A stretch of DNA of 64,000 nucleotides from Ophioderma brevispina (lineage: Eukaryota > Echinodermata > Ophiuroidea > Amphilepidida > Ophiodermatidae), in assembly GCA_023653785.1 (NCBI GenBank), contig JAMKCH010035767.1:47537-111536 (forward strand), given 5' to 3'. This document shows positions 1 through 10,648 of the stretch, piece after piece (the stretch's first letter is position 1; each line of letters starts with the position of its first letter). Made by a program: the position numbers and the translations under genes. The notes below the pieces were generated by a model. It had not been told where the DNA came from and made no database searches. It saw only the letters and a program-made list of their open reading frames with translations.

Positions 1-587
1 TACAGTTTTTACCCCATAATTCCAAAACTATAAGCCATTGGTAGTGTAAACTATACTTTTTTGGATCCTTGTAACCAGACAAACCTCATGATGTGCTTTT
101 CAACACAATTGGAACATTTGATATTTTTTAACCTTGTGTAACCTTAAAATCCAAGCTGAGGGCCATGAAAGGGGTGTGGCAAGTGCTTCCATCAATTTTT
201 TTGATTATCAATGCATAAAGTACTTGTGTACCAAAATTCACAGTTTTAAACATTTTTGCACACTCACATGAGATCTGTGCATTACAGTCCCCCACTATAG
301 AGGAAATCTGAACGATCACCGGAAAGGGAAGTTAGGGATATAAGGGAATCCTGGTGAAAGTATACCTTTGCGGCGTTTTCTTAGCTTTTGGTTTTGGCCA
401 AATCACGATTTTCGTCAATCACGACTTTACCCTGACATGGTGTTCGGAACAAAAACAAATCGGACATATTTATTGGTTTTGAGTTGTGATTATACTGTGC
501 TTTTAAATGTGACTTTCGTGTACCCGACATGCTTAATCTCAAAGGAAAAGAATAATTAGCATATTATCTGATTTCATTTTTACACAG
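1..587. other. Unassigned flank upstream of the first HYR exon
   Basis: AT-rich sequence with no recognisable protein or RNA. The short open frames in it show no family motif. It ends in a pyrimidine-rich stretch and an AG that precede the HYR exon, so the right part is probably intron. Confidence 0.4.
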
Positions 588-817
588 ATCCTGTGAGGCC
601 GAAAATTGTATGTCCAATAGATACTCTTTACAGCCTAGTAACAAAGGTGACCTTTCCGACCAGTGTCGCTACCGACAACCTTGACGTTGCACCTTGGGTC
701 ACTTGCTGGCCTTGGCCAGGAAGTTTCGTCCCGTCTGTGTGCTAACAACGTAGAGTGTATTGCCAGAGACGACACTGGCAATATAGATAACTTGCAGTTT
801 TTTGAGTTTTTTTATCG
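588..817 (+). CDS. HYR-domain exon, frame-disrupted
   Basis: HYR (hyalin repeat) domains are about 80-residue immunoglobulin-like extracellular modules in adhesion and matrix proteins, often in long arrays. After an AG at 586-587 the frame reads RPKIVCPID, then VTFPTSVATDNLDVAP and VTCWPWPGSF. These match the family's I-x-C-P opening, the central W/F-x-x-P-x-A-x-DN segment and the V-x-C strand. The frame then hits a stop near 740, but a neighbouring frame continues with NVECIARDDTGNIDN, the expected V-x-C-x-A-x-D-x-x-GN ending. A GT donor (GGTAAGA) follows at 818. The exon is 230 bp, not a multiple of three, unlike the intact exon at 6096-6317. Identity as HYR is fairly sure. Whether the frameshift is a real lesion or a sequencing error is open. 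Confidence 0.72.
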
Positions 818-1429
818 GTAAGACGAAACTTGGTTAATAAAAAACATAATTGGTCCATTCTTGTGTGATATTTTTGAGAGGATTTTATTTTTAAAGGTCA
901 GTTTTCTTTGCAAATCCTCACAATTTATTCTTCCAATTGATGCACCCTACCAGGGAGGGCGGCAAGAAAGTCCCCATTTCAACCGCATTGGTTTAATACT
1001 AAAAGCGAAATCTTAAGCGAAAATTCTGATTTTTTTATATGTTGGTCAAAATATTTTCTAGTATCAACCGTGGAGTTGAAGAATCAAACCCACTGGAAGG
1101 TTAACGAACGAGGACAAGATCGTATGTAGGTCATGGGAACCAGGCCATTAGACAGAATTATTTGTGTGTGTGTGGGGGGGGGGGGTGCGGATTTGCCAGA
1201 AGCGGACCTTTTGCGTACCAACAAACAATTTTTTCGGCTCGCTGCGCTCACCGGTTGACCCAAACTTTTTCACCGTCGTCTCCAAAATTCTGAAGCGGGG
1301 GAGGGGGGGTGGGGGTGAGAGGGTGAAAATAGGTTACATGACATCATCACAGCGTTCAAAAATAAGTGTATACAATGATTAACCCTATATACCATGCACC
1401 ACACCCTTAAAACAACATAATTTAGGCAA
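818..1429. other. Probable intron; G-rich simple runs
   Basis: No coding or RNA signal seen. It contains a G run near 1177-1187 and a G-rich stretch near 1299-1320. It lies between HYR exons on the + strand and is most simply intronic. Confidence 0.35.
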
Positions 1430-2660
1430 CAAGTACCAAACTTTAATAGACAAAACGACCTTCATCATGACCTCCTCAAGGGAATGCTACATCGACGGCG
1501 CCTGAACGCCTCTCGGGGGTACCAGCATGGTACCTGCCAACATTCAGTCAACCATCTCAACATCCTCCCTTATGATCCTCTTCACCAGGCGTCTCTAGCA
1601 GACACCACCAAGAAGCAACCTCTTCCTTGTCGCCGCAGCACCAACAGGAGGTAGTGATATTCCATGCTCTGCTAACAAATATAGCAGAGATCACCTCACC
1701 ATCACAGGGAACGCCGCTCGCCTTCTTCCCCATCAGGTTACCTGGCCAGATCATCTCTCAGCTTCACTCCACAGCCGAACATCCTCCCAGATCTCCGACA
1801 ACTCAGGTTCCAGCGATGAAGGACCCGGGTGTCCAGTTAGAGCCTTGAAGTTTTCCCCTCAGCAAAGACTCAGCCCTATAGGGGCTCACGACCAGCTTTT
1901 CCTCACAACTCGAAGCCGTTTCGCCCGGCCTCCAAGACGACATTAGCCATATGATCGTCGGCAAGTCATGCAGGAGCGCCTAGCTAGTACGAAGTTCGTC
2001 TGACGGGGACGCACATATGAGCTCACGACGTAAGATCAGAGGCGACTGCTTTGGCTCCTACCGGGGAGCTCTATACAGATGCCATGGACGCTATGGGATG
2101 GGCTTCTCCTTCTACATTCCACAAGTTTATCTCCGAGCTCGTCCTAGTACCAGCGGTTCGACGGCAGCTAGAGCCTATCAAATCATCTTCCTCGTCACAC
2201 AGCAAGCCTGCACATCTTCCAGTCGCCAAAGCTCCCAGTAGCACTTTACCCTTTGAAGTCGGTAAGTGCAACATTCTATTATTGTTTGTTCAACCTTCTC
2301 CCCGCGAGACCATATCACCATACCTCGCTTGCCTTATTGCCCGAGCACTCTGGTATCCGGTTTGACTTACCATTGCCAATATGTTGGCTTAAGTCAGGCT
2401 TGACTGGGAACGTACTAGGAGATGTAGGCGATTCCCCTCTCCCCGGGATAGTCATAACCATAATCCCGTATACTTCCCCATTCAGCCTGACCTCCCATCT
2501 CCGGGCCGGCTGCGCCGCCCAGGCGGGGTCACGTGTTCGCTCTCCTCGCCCGTGGATCAACCCGGTGGACAGAGCATACCAAAATGATCAGAAATCAGTG
2601 GTTTTTTCTAGAATCATCGCCCCCGATGCGTACGCAGTCAGGGGTCGTGTCCTCTAGATC
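1430..2660. other. GC-richer, coding-like island of unknown origin
   Basis: This 1.2 kb is visibly richer in G and C than its surroundings and has open stretches in several frames, rich in Ser, Pro, Arg and Thr. The + strand stretch from about 2051 reads GELYTDAMDAMGW and then FHKFISELVLVPAVRRQL, followed by a Ser-rich run and a GTAAGT-like site near 2262. The frames break repeatedly. This resembles the decayed gag-like part of a retroelement inserted in a HYR-gene intron, but I do not recognise a named family. An alternative is a pseudogene fragment. Confidence 0.3.
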
Positions 2661-2789
2661 ATCGGAAATTTGGAAACACAAAACAAAGTCTTGGTATTTG
2701 ATTTGTAAAACCTTTTATCAAAAATCGGTAGAAATATTAATTATAAACAGTCAGTGAAGGCATGGATTTAGCAAAACAAAATAAATGCT

Positions 2790-3450
2790 TGTGAGGGTCC
2801 AATATGGGTTTCCGTGTACATGGAAAAACTATATCTTTTATTTCTAATTTTCTCAGCCACAAGTCTCTGTTGGGGACAAATGTGCGGACAACGTTCTAAT
2901 GGGGAGGGCCGATTTCCCCTCCTTCCATTCCCAACTGCCTCCAAGATGCCAGGGAGGAACATATGAAGAAACTGTTTGTGTTCAAAGCCTCAGTTTACTT
3001 TTCGATAGGGTGATTTATGGTCTACCTTTTGCTGAAACCTGAAGGCTGAGACAATAAGACCGTTTGGAATTGAGAATTTCCCAATGCTACATGAATTTGT
3101 TGCAATTGTGACATTATAAACTTATACAGTAAGTTCTATCCAAAGCACGCTTTATAGCTTTTTTATTCTAATTTTCATAGTAGAAATGTCTTGAAGTTGA
3201 GTTTCAATGGCAACTGTGTTGATATCTGGATACCCGAAACTGGACCAACGGGGTTTTCCAAGTGTCTCAGATAATTGGCCATAACTGCCTGAACCAGACC
3301 CGCCAAATTAAACCAACTAAAAATCTCATGAAGCTGGAACCTTCCTAAAAAGAATCAGTCACATCCAGTTGTATAAAATGTGTTGGCCAAAAAATTAATC
3401 TTTAATTATATAGTTTTTTTGGGTGACAGTCTGTAACACAGAACGGAGAT
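2790..3450. repeat. Dispersed repeat, copy 1 (partner at 14610-15530)
   Basis: Two long segments match the 14.6-15.5 kb region in the same order: the block around CTGTTGGGGACAAATGTG followed by a T/C-rich stretch ending in a CCAGRGAGRAAC-like motif, then the block starting AATGTCTTGAAGTTGA, through TCTCAGATAATTGG and AAACCAACTAAAAATCT, to TGGGTGACAGTCTGTA. Similarity is high but with many small indels. No terminal repeat or coding capacity was seen, so the class is unknown. Confidence 0.65.
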
Positions 3451-3689
3451 TAGGAATAAAGTTTCGATCCAGCATTACAAAAATTTCTGAAGTGTTGTGG
3501 TTATTTTGGCAAAGTCTAGCGTAATTTGTACTTATTGCCAGGGTATATAAGAATTTTATAGACTTTCTTTGCAAAATGATCTGTGCGAAGAACCTGATGA
3601 TGGCCTATTTTCTATGACAAACAAAGCGAACTGCTGACACATTAACCGAGAGACAGGAAATGCGAATCCGATTACGCAACATTATTTCA

Positions 3690-3830
3690 CTCTTAGTCCG
3701 TTATCGTCTATGAGAGCCCCGGACTGTGGCTCCCTCCGACTGTATCTGCTGTTTCACCCTCGGCAAATAAGTACTGCGAGATCGAATCCTACAAGTTCTC
3801 AATTTTACACTCTCTCGGTTACATGTGTGT
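3690..3830 (+). repeat. Short LINE-tail-like segment
   Basis: The stretch around GAGCCCCGGACTGTGGCTCC closely resembles one near 31036-31090, which lies just downstream of a recognisable LINE C-terminal segment. The frame is too broken to assign a domain. Treated as a small LINE remnant on similarity only. Confidence 0.3.
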
Positions 3831-3922
3831 AAGTTCTACCCTAGCATTTATCTTGTTTAATATATAGCAGGTTATATTTTATTGTGATCCTCGCATGTGT
3901 GTTGTGTCCTCCCCTCAGTCTA

Positions 3923-3972
<50 letters not shown>

Positions 3973-3981
3973 CGGGGGGGG
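3923..3981. repeat. Poly-G run (50 G, C, 8 G)
   Basis: An uninterrupted run of 50 G residues (3923-3972), one C, then 8 more G. It forces a poly-glycine reading in one frame that is not a gene. Runs this long are rare in animal DNA and can be base-calling or gap-filling artefacts; a genuine homopolymer tract is possible. Confidence 0.95.
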
Positions 3982-4308
3982 CGTCCTGCTATATAGAGCA
4001 TGTAGGCCCACAAACCAATGTCAAAATTCCAGTTTAACCCAGTTACTGGGTACAACTATTGACTTGTCCAATTTCCCCATATTAAACCAACTGTTTGAAC
4101 TACGTTAACTGTGATCAACTAGGTTTAAACTGTGTTCATATGGGTAAATTTCCATTTCCTTATGTATACAACTGATTTAACTGTGGTCTATTTTTTTCAA
4201 CTGGTTTTAGTTAAACCATTTTTAACTGAGTTCCAAGGGAATGCAACCTGGAAATGTTGGTACACTTTTTCAAGAGCTAATATAGCTTGTAATCTATAAT
4301 TCGTGCAG

Positions 4309-4534
4309 ACCAAACGAATCCTGAGATAACATGTTCCCTAACATCAGGAGTTCTGATTCGTGAAGTAATATGGACTACACCACCAACTACCGGACAACGT
4401 TATCTTTCAAGTGACACAAATGTGTCCCCTCTTCTGGGAAATTCTGTCAGTCAGGGGTGTAAACAACAGGATGTGCAATGCAACAGACGATGCTGAAACC
4501 AGGATATCTGTTGCTTTCTCTGATGTCTTCATTG
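4309..4534 (+). CDS. HYR-domain exon, frame-disrupted
   Basis: After an AG at 4307-4308 the frame reads TNPEITCSLTSG, then REVIWTTPPTTGQRY and SSDTNV. This fits the HYR opening P-x-I-x-C and the V-x-W-x-x-P-x-x-T core. The ending is found in another frame: GVNNRMCNATDDAETRISV then FSDVFI, matching the V-x-C-x-A-T-D strand and the final F-x-V strand. A GTAAGG donor starts at 4535. Length is 226 bp, which is not divisible by three, so there is a net frameshift. Both splice junctions leave phase 1, as in the intact exon, supporting membership in one multi-HYR gene. The final strand is less typical than in the other two copies. Confidence 0.62.
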
Positions 4535-5041
4535 GTAAGGAAATCGTTGTATGTGATAACATGTGGAAGATAAAATCATTTTATTTGCAACGAATCGATG
4601 CACCAAAACATCAGCTGCAAAAAATAGCCAAGGTTCCAATTATGTCTAAGTTGTCTTAGATCCGTACTTCCTGGGACCTTAATGTCCTTTGTTTCTTGAT
4701 GATATCCAAGCCTCTTTAGGAAAGTGGAAATTCAATATACATAGAATTCCAGGTGGTTTATTACATGTGTCCCATGAGGTTTTTGATCCCTTTCCTCTGG
4801 AAGTCGAATTGTCCTCAGGAACATGCAGCGTTTGAGGGCTATATGTCTACTAAGTTTGATCCCTGGGGCTGCGGTTGTATGTGAACGTTACCCAAATTTG
4901 GGATGTTGGCATCCTTGACCTTTTTATCTTTGGGATTAATTAGATTGTCAAAAGTAACATTAGGGTCCCGGTGCTACGCTTCCAAGAAGTTTTGATCGTG
5001 GGGCTGGAGTAATAGTTGATTTACAGATATTCAAAGGTTTT

Positions 5042-5074
5042 AAAAAAAAAAAAAAAAAAAAACCCCCCCCCCCC
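5042..5074. repeat. A21-C12 homopolymer junction
   Basis: Twenty-one A residues pass directly into twelve C residues. Abutting A and C homopolymers are unusual. A poly-A tail of a retroposed copy joined to a C run, or an assembly join, are both possible. Confidence 0.85.
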
Positions 5075-5096
5075 GGTAGCTAGGGAACATTTTAAG

Positions 5097-5242
5097 GGCC
5101 AGTGGGGGTGGGCCATTTACTGAACCTACTCTACTGGTGACCCTGATGACTCTGATATGCACTTTATTCCGTGAAGGATATTGAATTCATCAGGGTCACC
5201 AGTGACCCTAGGGTTACTAAATGCCCCAACCCGGCCAGTGGC
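5097..5242. mobile_element. Foldback (inverted-repeat) element
   Basis: The left arm (5097-5149) and right arm (5187-5242) are reverse complements over about 54 bp with a few mismatches. They share GGCATTT/AGTAA-type and CTGGTGACCCTGATGA blocks, with about 37 bp between them. This is the structure of a small foldback or MITE-like element. No clear target duplication was seen. Confidence 0.6.
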
Positions 5243-5410
5243 TATCTACTAAGTGTGGGCCCTAGAGGAACTGTACCCGGGGAACTGTAATGAAAGACCG
5301 AAGTGTGACCCAAGTGTGAGTTAATGAGATAGCTAGATAATGAGGTACAAAAATAGTAGACTTGCCCTCCGAGACCAACTGAAACAGATTTTACATACTT
5401 GCATAAGAGA

Positions 5411-5700
5411 GAGCGTGGCCCAGTGGTTAGGGCATTTGTTTTGGTGCAGGAAGTCCCCGGTTGGAGTCCTGGCAGAGCCACTTTCTGGGATTTAATTCGG
5501 GAACTAAATTCTGGATTTCATTTGTATTAGAACTATTGATTAAAACTGGAATTCCGCTCTCCTCCGTGATTAATTTGGACTTGGACAAATGGACCATAAG
5601 GAGAGAAGGGACGTTAATCCGTCGGTCCCTTGTACATGGAGAATAACGGCTGTGTGTTATCGCAGCCAGTTTGAATAAGAGTAGGGTGGAAACCCCTAGC
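5411..5700 (+). repeat. tRNA-derived SINE
   Basis: The first ~70 bp (5411-5480) look like a degraded tRNA. They have an A-box-like GTGGCCCAGTGGTTAGGGC and a B-box-like GGTTGGAGTCC at the right spacing, i.e. an internal RNA polymerase III promoter. The following ~220 bp are an unrelated body that includes CCCTTGTACATGG and a GGCTG...CAGCC pair. The 3' boundary is not defined. It is not a functional tRNA, because the acceptor stem does not pair well and no anticodon arm can be drawn with confidence. Confidence 0.6.
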
Positions 5701-6095
5701 TAATCCAAGTCGTCCTGGAACTCTACGCATCAGTGGAAAGTAGTGTCTGCAAAACTGATTTACCCAGGCTAAATGAAGACAAAATCAAACATTATTCAGG
5801 TTTATTCAGTGGCACACATGTTTTTTTTTGCTTTAAGCGTCAATTAGCTGTAAAAGCCCTTTTAAAACTAATTGGTCAAGTGATTTAACTAATTACGTTT
5901 GGTTTACTTCTATCTTGTAAGCAGACACAGGTAATGTTTGTAATTCTTTCACTTCCCTGCTAGTGATCCAAATGATTTCAAAGTGAATAATTGTCCATTA
6001 TTTTTTCTTCTTTTTTGTTCGCTTTAGCTTGTCCTGTAGTTCTAATCGGAAGTTACTTTTGAAATATTATTTAAAATATTATCATCAATACACAG

Positions 6096-6317
6096 ATCTG
6101 GAAGCACCTGAGATTATCTGCCCCGCTAATATTAGTAGTGATAAAGAAGTTGTGTCCTGGGCATTGCCATTAGCTATAGATAACTTTGATGCCTCGCCCG
6201 ACGTGTCTTGTGTACCTTCTTCAGGATCGTTTTTTGAAGTTGGAGAAACAAACGTCACGTGCACTTCAACAGATAATGTTGGAAACACGGATAATTGTAG
6301 TTTCTTTGTGACGGCAG
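6096..6317 (+). CDS. HYR-domain exon, intact
   Basis: A 222-bp (74-codon) exon preceded by AG at 6094-6095 and followed by a GTATGG donor at 6318. Both junctions are phase 1, the usual arrangement for shuffled extracellular modules. It encodes one full HYR domain: EAPEIICPANIS, then VSWALPLAIDNFDASPDVSC, SGSFFEVGETNVTCTSTDN and GNTDNCSFFVTA. All hallmarks are present: I-x-C-P opening, W-x-x-P-x-A-x-DN, the two V-x-C strands that form the domain's disulphide, and the closing F-x-V strand. The protein should be extracellular or a receptor ectodomain. Neither the N-terminus nor the rest of the protein is visible here. Family call is confident; the gene is not identified. Confidence 0.88.
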
Positions 6318-6409
6318 GTATGGTACAAATACTTTATACATAATTTACTCATTACCCCTTAGGGAAAGATAGACAGTACACGCTGAGATTTATATACAAG
6401 TTAAATAGT

Positions 6410-7040
6410 GGAGCGGTTTGGACTGCAAAATTGTCGACAACCCCTCCCCTCGGTACAACAAAACGCAACCACTTCTATTCGAAAGATATAGTAATAAATA
6501 ATTTAAAAAAATGATGGTTGTGGTCAAAAACTTTGGTGGCAGGGGTGTGTTGGGGGTAAAAAATCACGTTTTTGAGCTAAAAACTTAAGAAAATCCAGAT
6601 TTATTAATTTCTTAGCAAAACAAATTTTAATCATGATGCAATACTATCAATCTCTGACATTTATGTTATAGATTTCTGTTTTATACAATATATAAAGGGT
6701 CTAGAATTTTAGCCCCCAAATCACTTTTTTTCCTTAAAAAACATCCTTTTTATCACATGTCACTACAACGAGTTTACCTGAACCCTTTATGCAATGTATA
6801 AAACCTATATCAATAACAAAAGGGATACCATAAAAATAAGATTGTAATATTTTTACTCTTTAAAAAATAAAATAATAATTTCGCTTAACGGAGCGGACGA
6901 GCTTTGAAAAGTGCCCTAGCTTTCTAGTTACCCCTCCCCTCGGTACAATAAAACACAACCACCTTTATTTGAAGGATAAATATATGAGATTTAAGAAAAT
7001 GATGGTTGTGGTTGAAATATTTGGTGGCAGGGGTGATTGT
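6410..7040. repeat. Direct repeat pair, ~110 bp, ~490 bp apart
   Basis: The segment 6437-6548 and the segment 6929-7035 share CCCCTCCCCTCGGTACAA, an AAAC(A/G)CAACCAC block, AATGATGGTTGTGGT and TTTGGTGGCAGGGGTG in the same order. The ~380 bp between them are AT-rich with no recognised content. Probably an old local duplication or ends of an unclassified repeat. Confidence 0.6.
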
Positions 7041-7209
7041 TAGGCCGAAAATGCATTTTGGACTGCAAATTAAAAGTGCCTGCAAACGTATGCCCTATAT
7101 ATGAAGGTATTGAAAGAATTTTAATTTAAAACCTACAACGACACTTGCTGCAACTGTTGATACAATGGAGGTATTTTACATCGTCTTTGTGATTAGATAC
7201 AGATAGCTA

Positions 7210-8247
7210 TATAGGATTTAAAATCAATCGACTTCAAACGAATGTGTAGAACAATTACAAACCGGTTCCAACCGGACGTAACCGGCGAGCAACCTGTAGC
7301 AGGCCTGTGAAACTCCTATATTTAGCACGTACAAAGCCATGGAACCGCTGTTATAGCGCCCCCGCGCAGTATGGGGATAGCATGGTTATGATAATAACTT
7401 ACGTAGACTCATGAAAGTCCTACATGATTGCTTGTGATTGTAACACATATGGAAAGTTATATCCAAAAAAACGTGATTTCGTCATCTTGAAGGTCCATGG
7501 CCCGATCACTAATAGCCTCGTCCCCAGGGACCCCAGATTTTACCGAAAGTGGTCAAAATTTTGGTATCAGAGGAAAGCTACTATTTTTCTCGTTTACCCT
7601 GTGAAATCTTAGCGCTAAAGGATGTTTGGTTTGGATGTTATGAGCGAAAATGTGCTCCTTTTTGTTCGACCAATATTAATTTTACACAGTACTCTATGGG
7701 GATTGCAAATCACGTTTTTACCTCTCACATCAAAATGGGTTGAAATATCGGCGCGAAACTTTAGAGATGGGATTTTGGGGTGAAGGCCATTCTATCAAGA
7801 TGAAAACTTATAGACTGAAATCGGGCCATCCCCCTTTAAAAACAGGAAAAAAGAAAAGAGAAAACAAATCTTATCAGATAAACATAGCTTCTATCTTTGA
7901 TTTAGATTTTATCTTCTTTAATAGCGTCATTGAACATGTAAATGTTACAATTTGGACCACTCTTATCGGGTTCTCATCAAGTCCACTAACATTTGAACAC
8001 TGCCCTCAACTTTGAGGGACAGTCGGACCGAGGCTTCACCCAGACGGGTGAGTTTCCTCTCCCATTATTATAGACTCCCTGCCTGTAGTTTAGTTTGAAG
8101 CCATCTCTTATATTTCATGATGATTTCAAACTACCAAACTACGTTATGAATGAGGTAATTGCTCACACACGTTTCTGTCGGATAATATTGCTTGCATCCG
8201 GACGCCTTTCTTTTGATCTTTAATTTTCCCATGAAGGGCTAGTAGTC
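7210..8247. repeat. 1.04-kb repeat A, copy 1
   Basis: Nearly identical to 8882-9925, with a few single-base differences and small indels. Begins TATAGGATTTAAAATC and ends at GGGCTAGTAGTC. The inner part (about 7490-7840) is related to the tandem units at 28311-29215. Short open frames in both copies are broken differently, which argues against a conserved protein. Confidence 0.85.
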
Positions 8248-8847
8248 AGTGAGACAGCAGGTCACGCTGGCATGCTTTATTTTCTTTTTCACATGAAAAC
8301 AATGGTGCAGCGCTGACCTCTCCAGTTGGTAGAAAACGTTTGAAACAACTTCGTTTTTGGGTCTCGTAAATACGTTGTTTCATTTTACAAATATTGCAGA
8401 AATGTTGCTAAAAGTCTACTTCATACCTCAGATGGTATAATTATAATTATAATGATATTTTGGGGTTGAAAAACAAGGATGAAAAGTGAAATAAAATCGT
8501 GTTTAAATAATGCGTGGTCTTGACAAATTCAGGAGCCCCACATCATTTTAAGGTTGACCAAATCATAAAGGGACATCTTATCTGTAAAAAAGTCTGTGCA
8601 CGTGAAGTTGTATCTGTTTTGAGAAAGCGAAGACCACGGTTAGTTCATAGCTTGCCAGTTTGAACATGAATTCCCCTATACTTTAACATGGCGAAAACAT
8701 CACTGATATGCACTACAGACCTGTGTGGGGAATCAAACAAAGAGCAAGGACGCGTGTCTTTTGTGTTTGTGCAAATCCATGCCTTCTGACCTCGTACAAC
8801 AATTTCTACGGTTATCAATTGTGTCACTGTGACCTCAGGACTGATTG
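8248..8847. mobile_element. 600-bp MITE-like insertion (family B) in repeat A/x
   Basis: Flanked by TAGTC at 8243-8247 and again at 8848-8852, while the duplicate copy at 9921-9925 has TAGTC only once and runs straight on. The ends are weakly inverted: both carry a GAGGTCAC/CAGGTCAC block close to a CAGT-type terminus. A second copy sits at 47668-48230. There is no coding capacity. This is what a short non-autonomous DNA transposon with a 5-bp target duplication looks like; the superfamily is not assigned. Confidence 0.75.
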
Positions 8848-8852
8848 TAGTC

Positions 8853-9957
8853 GCCTCGTTGGATCAATTCTTCAAAAACAATATAGGATTTAAAATCAAT
8901 CGACTTCAAACGAATGTGTAGAACAATTAAAAACCGGTTCCAACCGGACGTAACCGGCGAGCAACCTGTAGCAGGCCTGTGAAACTCCTATATTTAGCAC
9001 GTACAAAGCCATGGAACCGCTGTTATAGCGACCCCGCGCAGTATGGGGATAGCATGGTTATGATAATAACTTAGGTAGACTCATGAAAGTCCTACATGAT
9101 TGCTTGTGATTGTAACACATATGGAAAGTTATATCCAAAAAAATCGTGATTTCGTCATCTTGAAGGTCCATGGCCCGATCACTAATAGCCTCGTCCCCAG
9201 GGACCCCAGATTTTACCGAAAGTGGTCAAAATTTTGGTATCAGAGGAAAGCTAACTATTTTTCTCGTTTACCCTGTGAAATCTTAGCGCTAAAGGATGTT
9301 TGGTTTGGATGTTATGAGCGAAAATGTGCCCCTTTTTGGTCGACCAATATTAATTTTACACAGTACTCTATGGGGATTGCAAAATCACGTTTTTACCTCT
9401 CACATCAAACACAAAACGGGTTGAAATATCGGCGCGAAACTTTAGAGATGGATTTTGGGGTGAAGGCCATTCTATCAAGATGAAAAACTTATAGACTGAA
9501 ATCGGGCCATCCCCCTTTAAAAACAGGAAAAAAGAAAAGAGAAAACAAATCTTATCAGATAAACATAGCTTCTATCTTTGATTTAGATTTTATCTTCTTT
9601 AATAGCGTCATTGAACATGTAAATGTTACAATTTGGACCACTCTTATCGGGTTCTCATCAAGTCCACTAACATTTGAACACTGCCCTCAACTTTGAGGGA
9701 CAGTCGGACCGAGGCTTCACCCAGACGGGTGAGTTTCCTCTCCCATTATTATAGACTCCCTGCCTGTAGTTTAGTTTGAAGCCATCTCTTATATTTCATG
9801 ATGATTTCAAACTACCAAACTACGTTATGAATGAGGTAATTGCTCACACACGTTTCTGTCGGATATTGCTTGCATCCGGACGCCTTTCTTTTGATCCTTA
9901 ATTTTCCCATGAAGGGCTAGTAGTCGACCTCGTTGGATCAATTCTTCAAAAACAATA
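8853..9957. repeat. 1.04-kb repeat A, copy 2, with flanking 30-bp x repeats
   Basis: Repeat A copy 2 spans 8882-9925. The short sequence CCTCGTTGGATCAATTCTTC plus AAAAACAATA occurs just before it (about 8855-8884) and just after it (about 9929-9957). The order A-[B]-x-A-x is best read as a tandem duplication of the unit A+x, followed by insertion of element B into the first unit only. Confidence 0.75.
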
Positions 9958-10648
9958 AGTAAAACAATAAGCTAATAGAAAGCTATAAAAAGAATATTTA
10001 TAGGGGAACATTATTGAAAATCCTACTTAGGGCCAGGGAATTGTCTATCTATGTCAGTCATGTCTAGAGGATTTGCACAAAATCATGTAAAAGTTGTGTA
10101 CATTTCTTGGTAATAGTTAATTCTCTCTCCGGTATTTCACGTTATGGTGACCGGTCATGCCATACGCTACATGGCTTCTGACGGGATGTATGCGGTATGG
10201 TGTGCGGGCAAGGCTATACTCTGTTATTTTGTTCGCTGCAGTACATATTAGTAAATGACCATTGCTATGGCAACCGACTCAGGCTAAACTTTGGTATAGA
10301 TCACAACACAAATTCTATGGCATATCATAATTAGGAACAGGAGCATGAGCCTAGACTTGAACCATAAACCAGTAGCTACCAGTGGCTATTTAGGTGCACT
10401 TACCACGCCAACGAATTATAGTATGCATCACAACACAATTGCGAAGTTCTAAACAATTTGAATACGTGGACAGGTGATTGAAAATTGGATTATTATATAG
10501 TACAGCGACGGTGTCGTGGTAAAAACATTGCTCAGCTTCTTTTTTGGATAGAAATTTACCCAACTTAACCATTACACTTGTGTGCGGACGTGGTTGGCTG
10601 CTGTGAAGGCAACGGTGTGTTCTTGAGTTGACATCCGAGAAAAGGAGC
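9958..10648. other. No recognised feature
   Basis: Ordinary intergenic-looking sequence; no family motifs or strong repeats found. Confidence 0.3.

Noticed and set aside
3884..4108. Open frame with a long glycine run
   Set aside because: It is generated entirely by the poly-G tract; no conserved sequence on either side.
5411..5480. Functional tRNA gene
   Set aside because: A and B boxes are present but the acceptor and anticodon stems do not pair convincingly; it is followed by a SINE body.
7210..9925. LTR retrotransposon with 1.04-kb LTRs
   Set aside because: The internal 600 bp is an independent element with its own TAGTC duplication and a second copy elsewhere; repeat A lacks TG...CA ends, a primer site and a polypurine tract.
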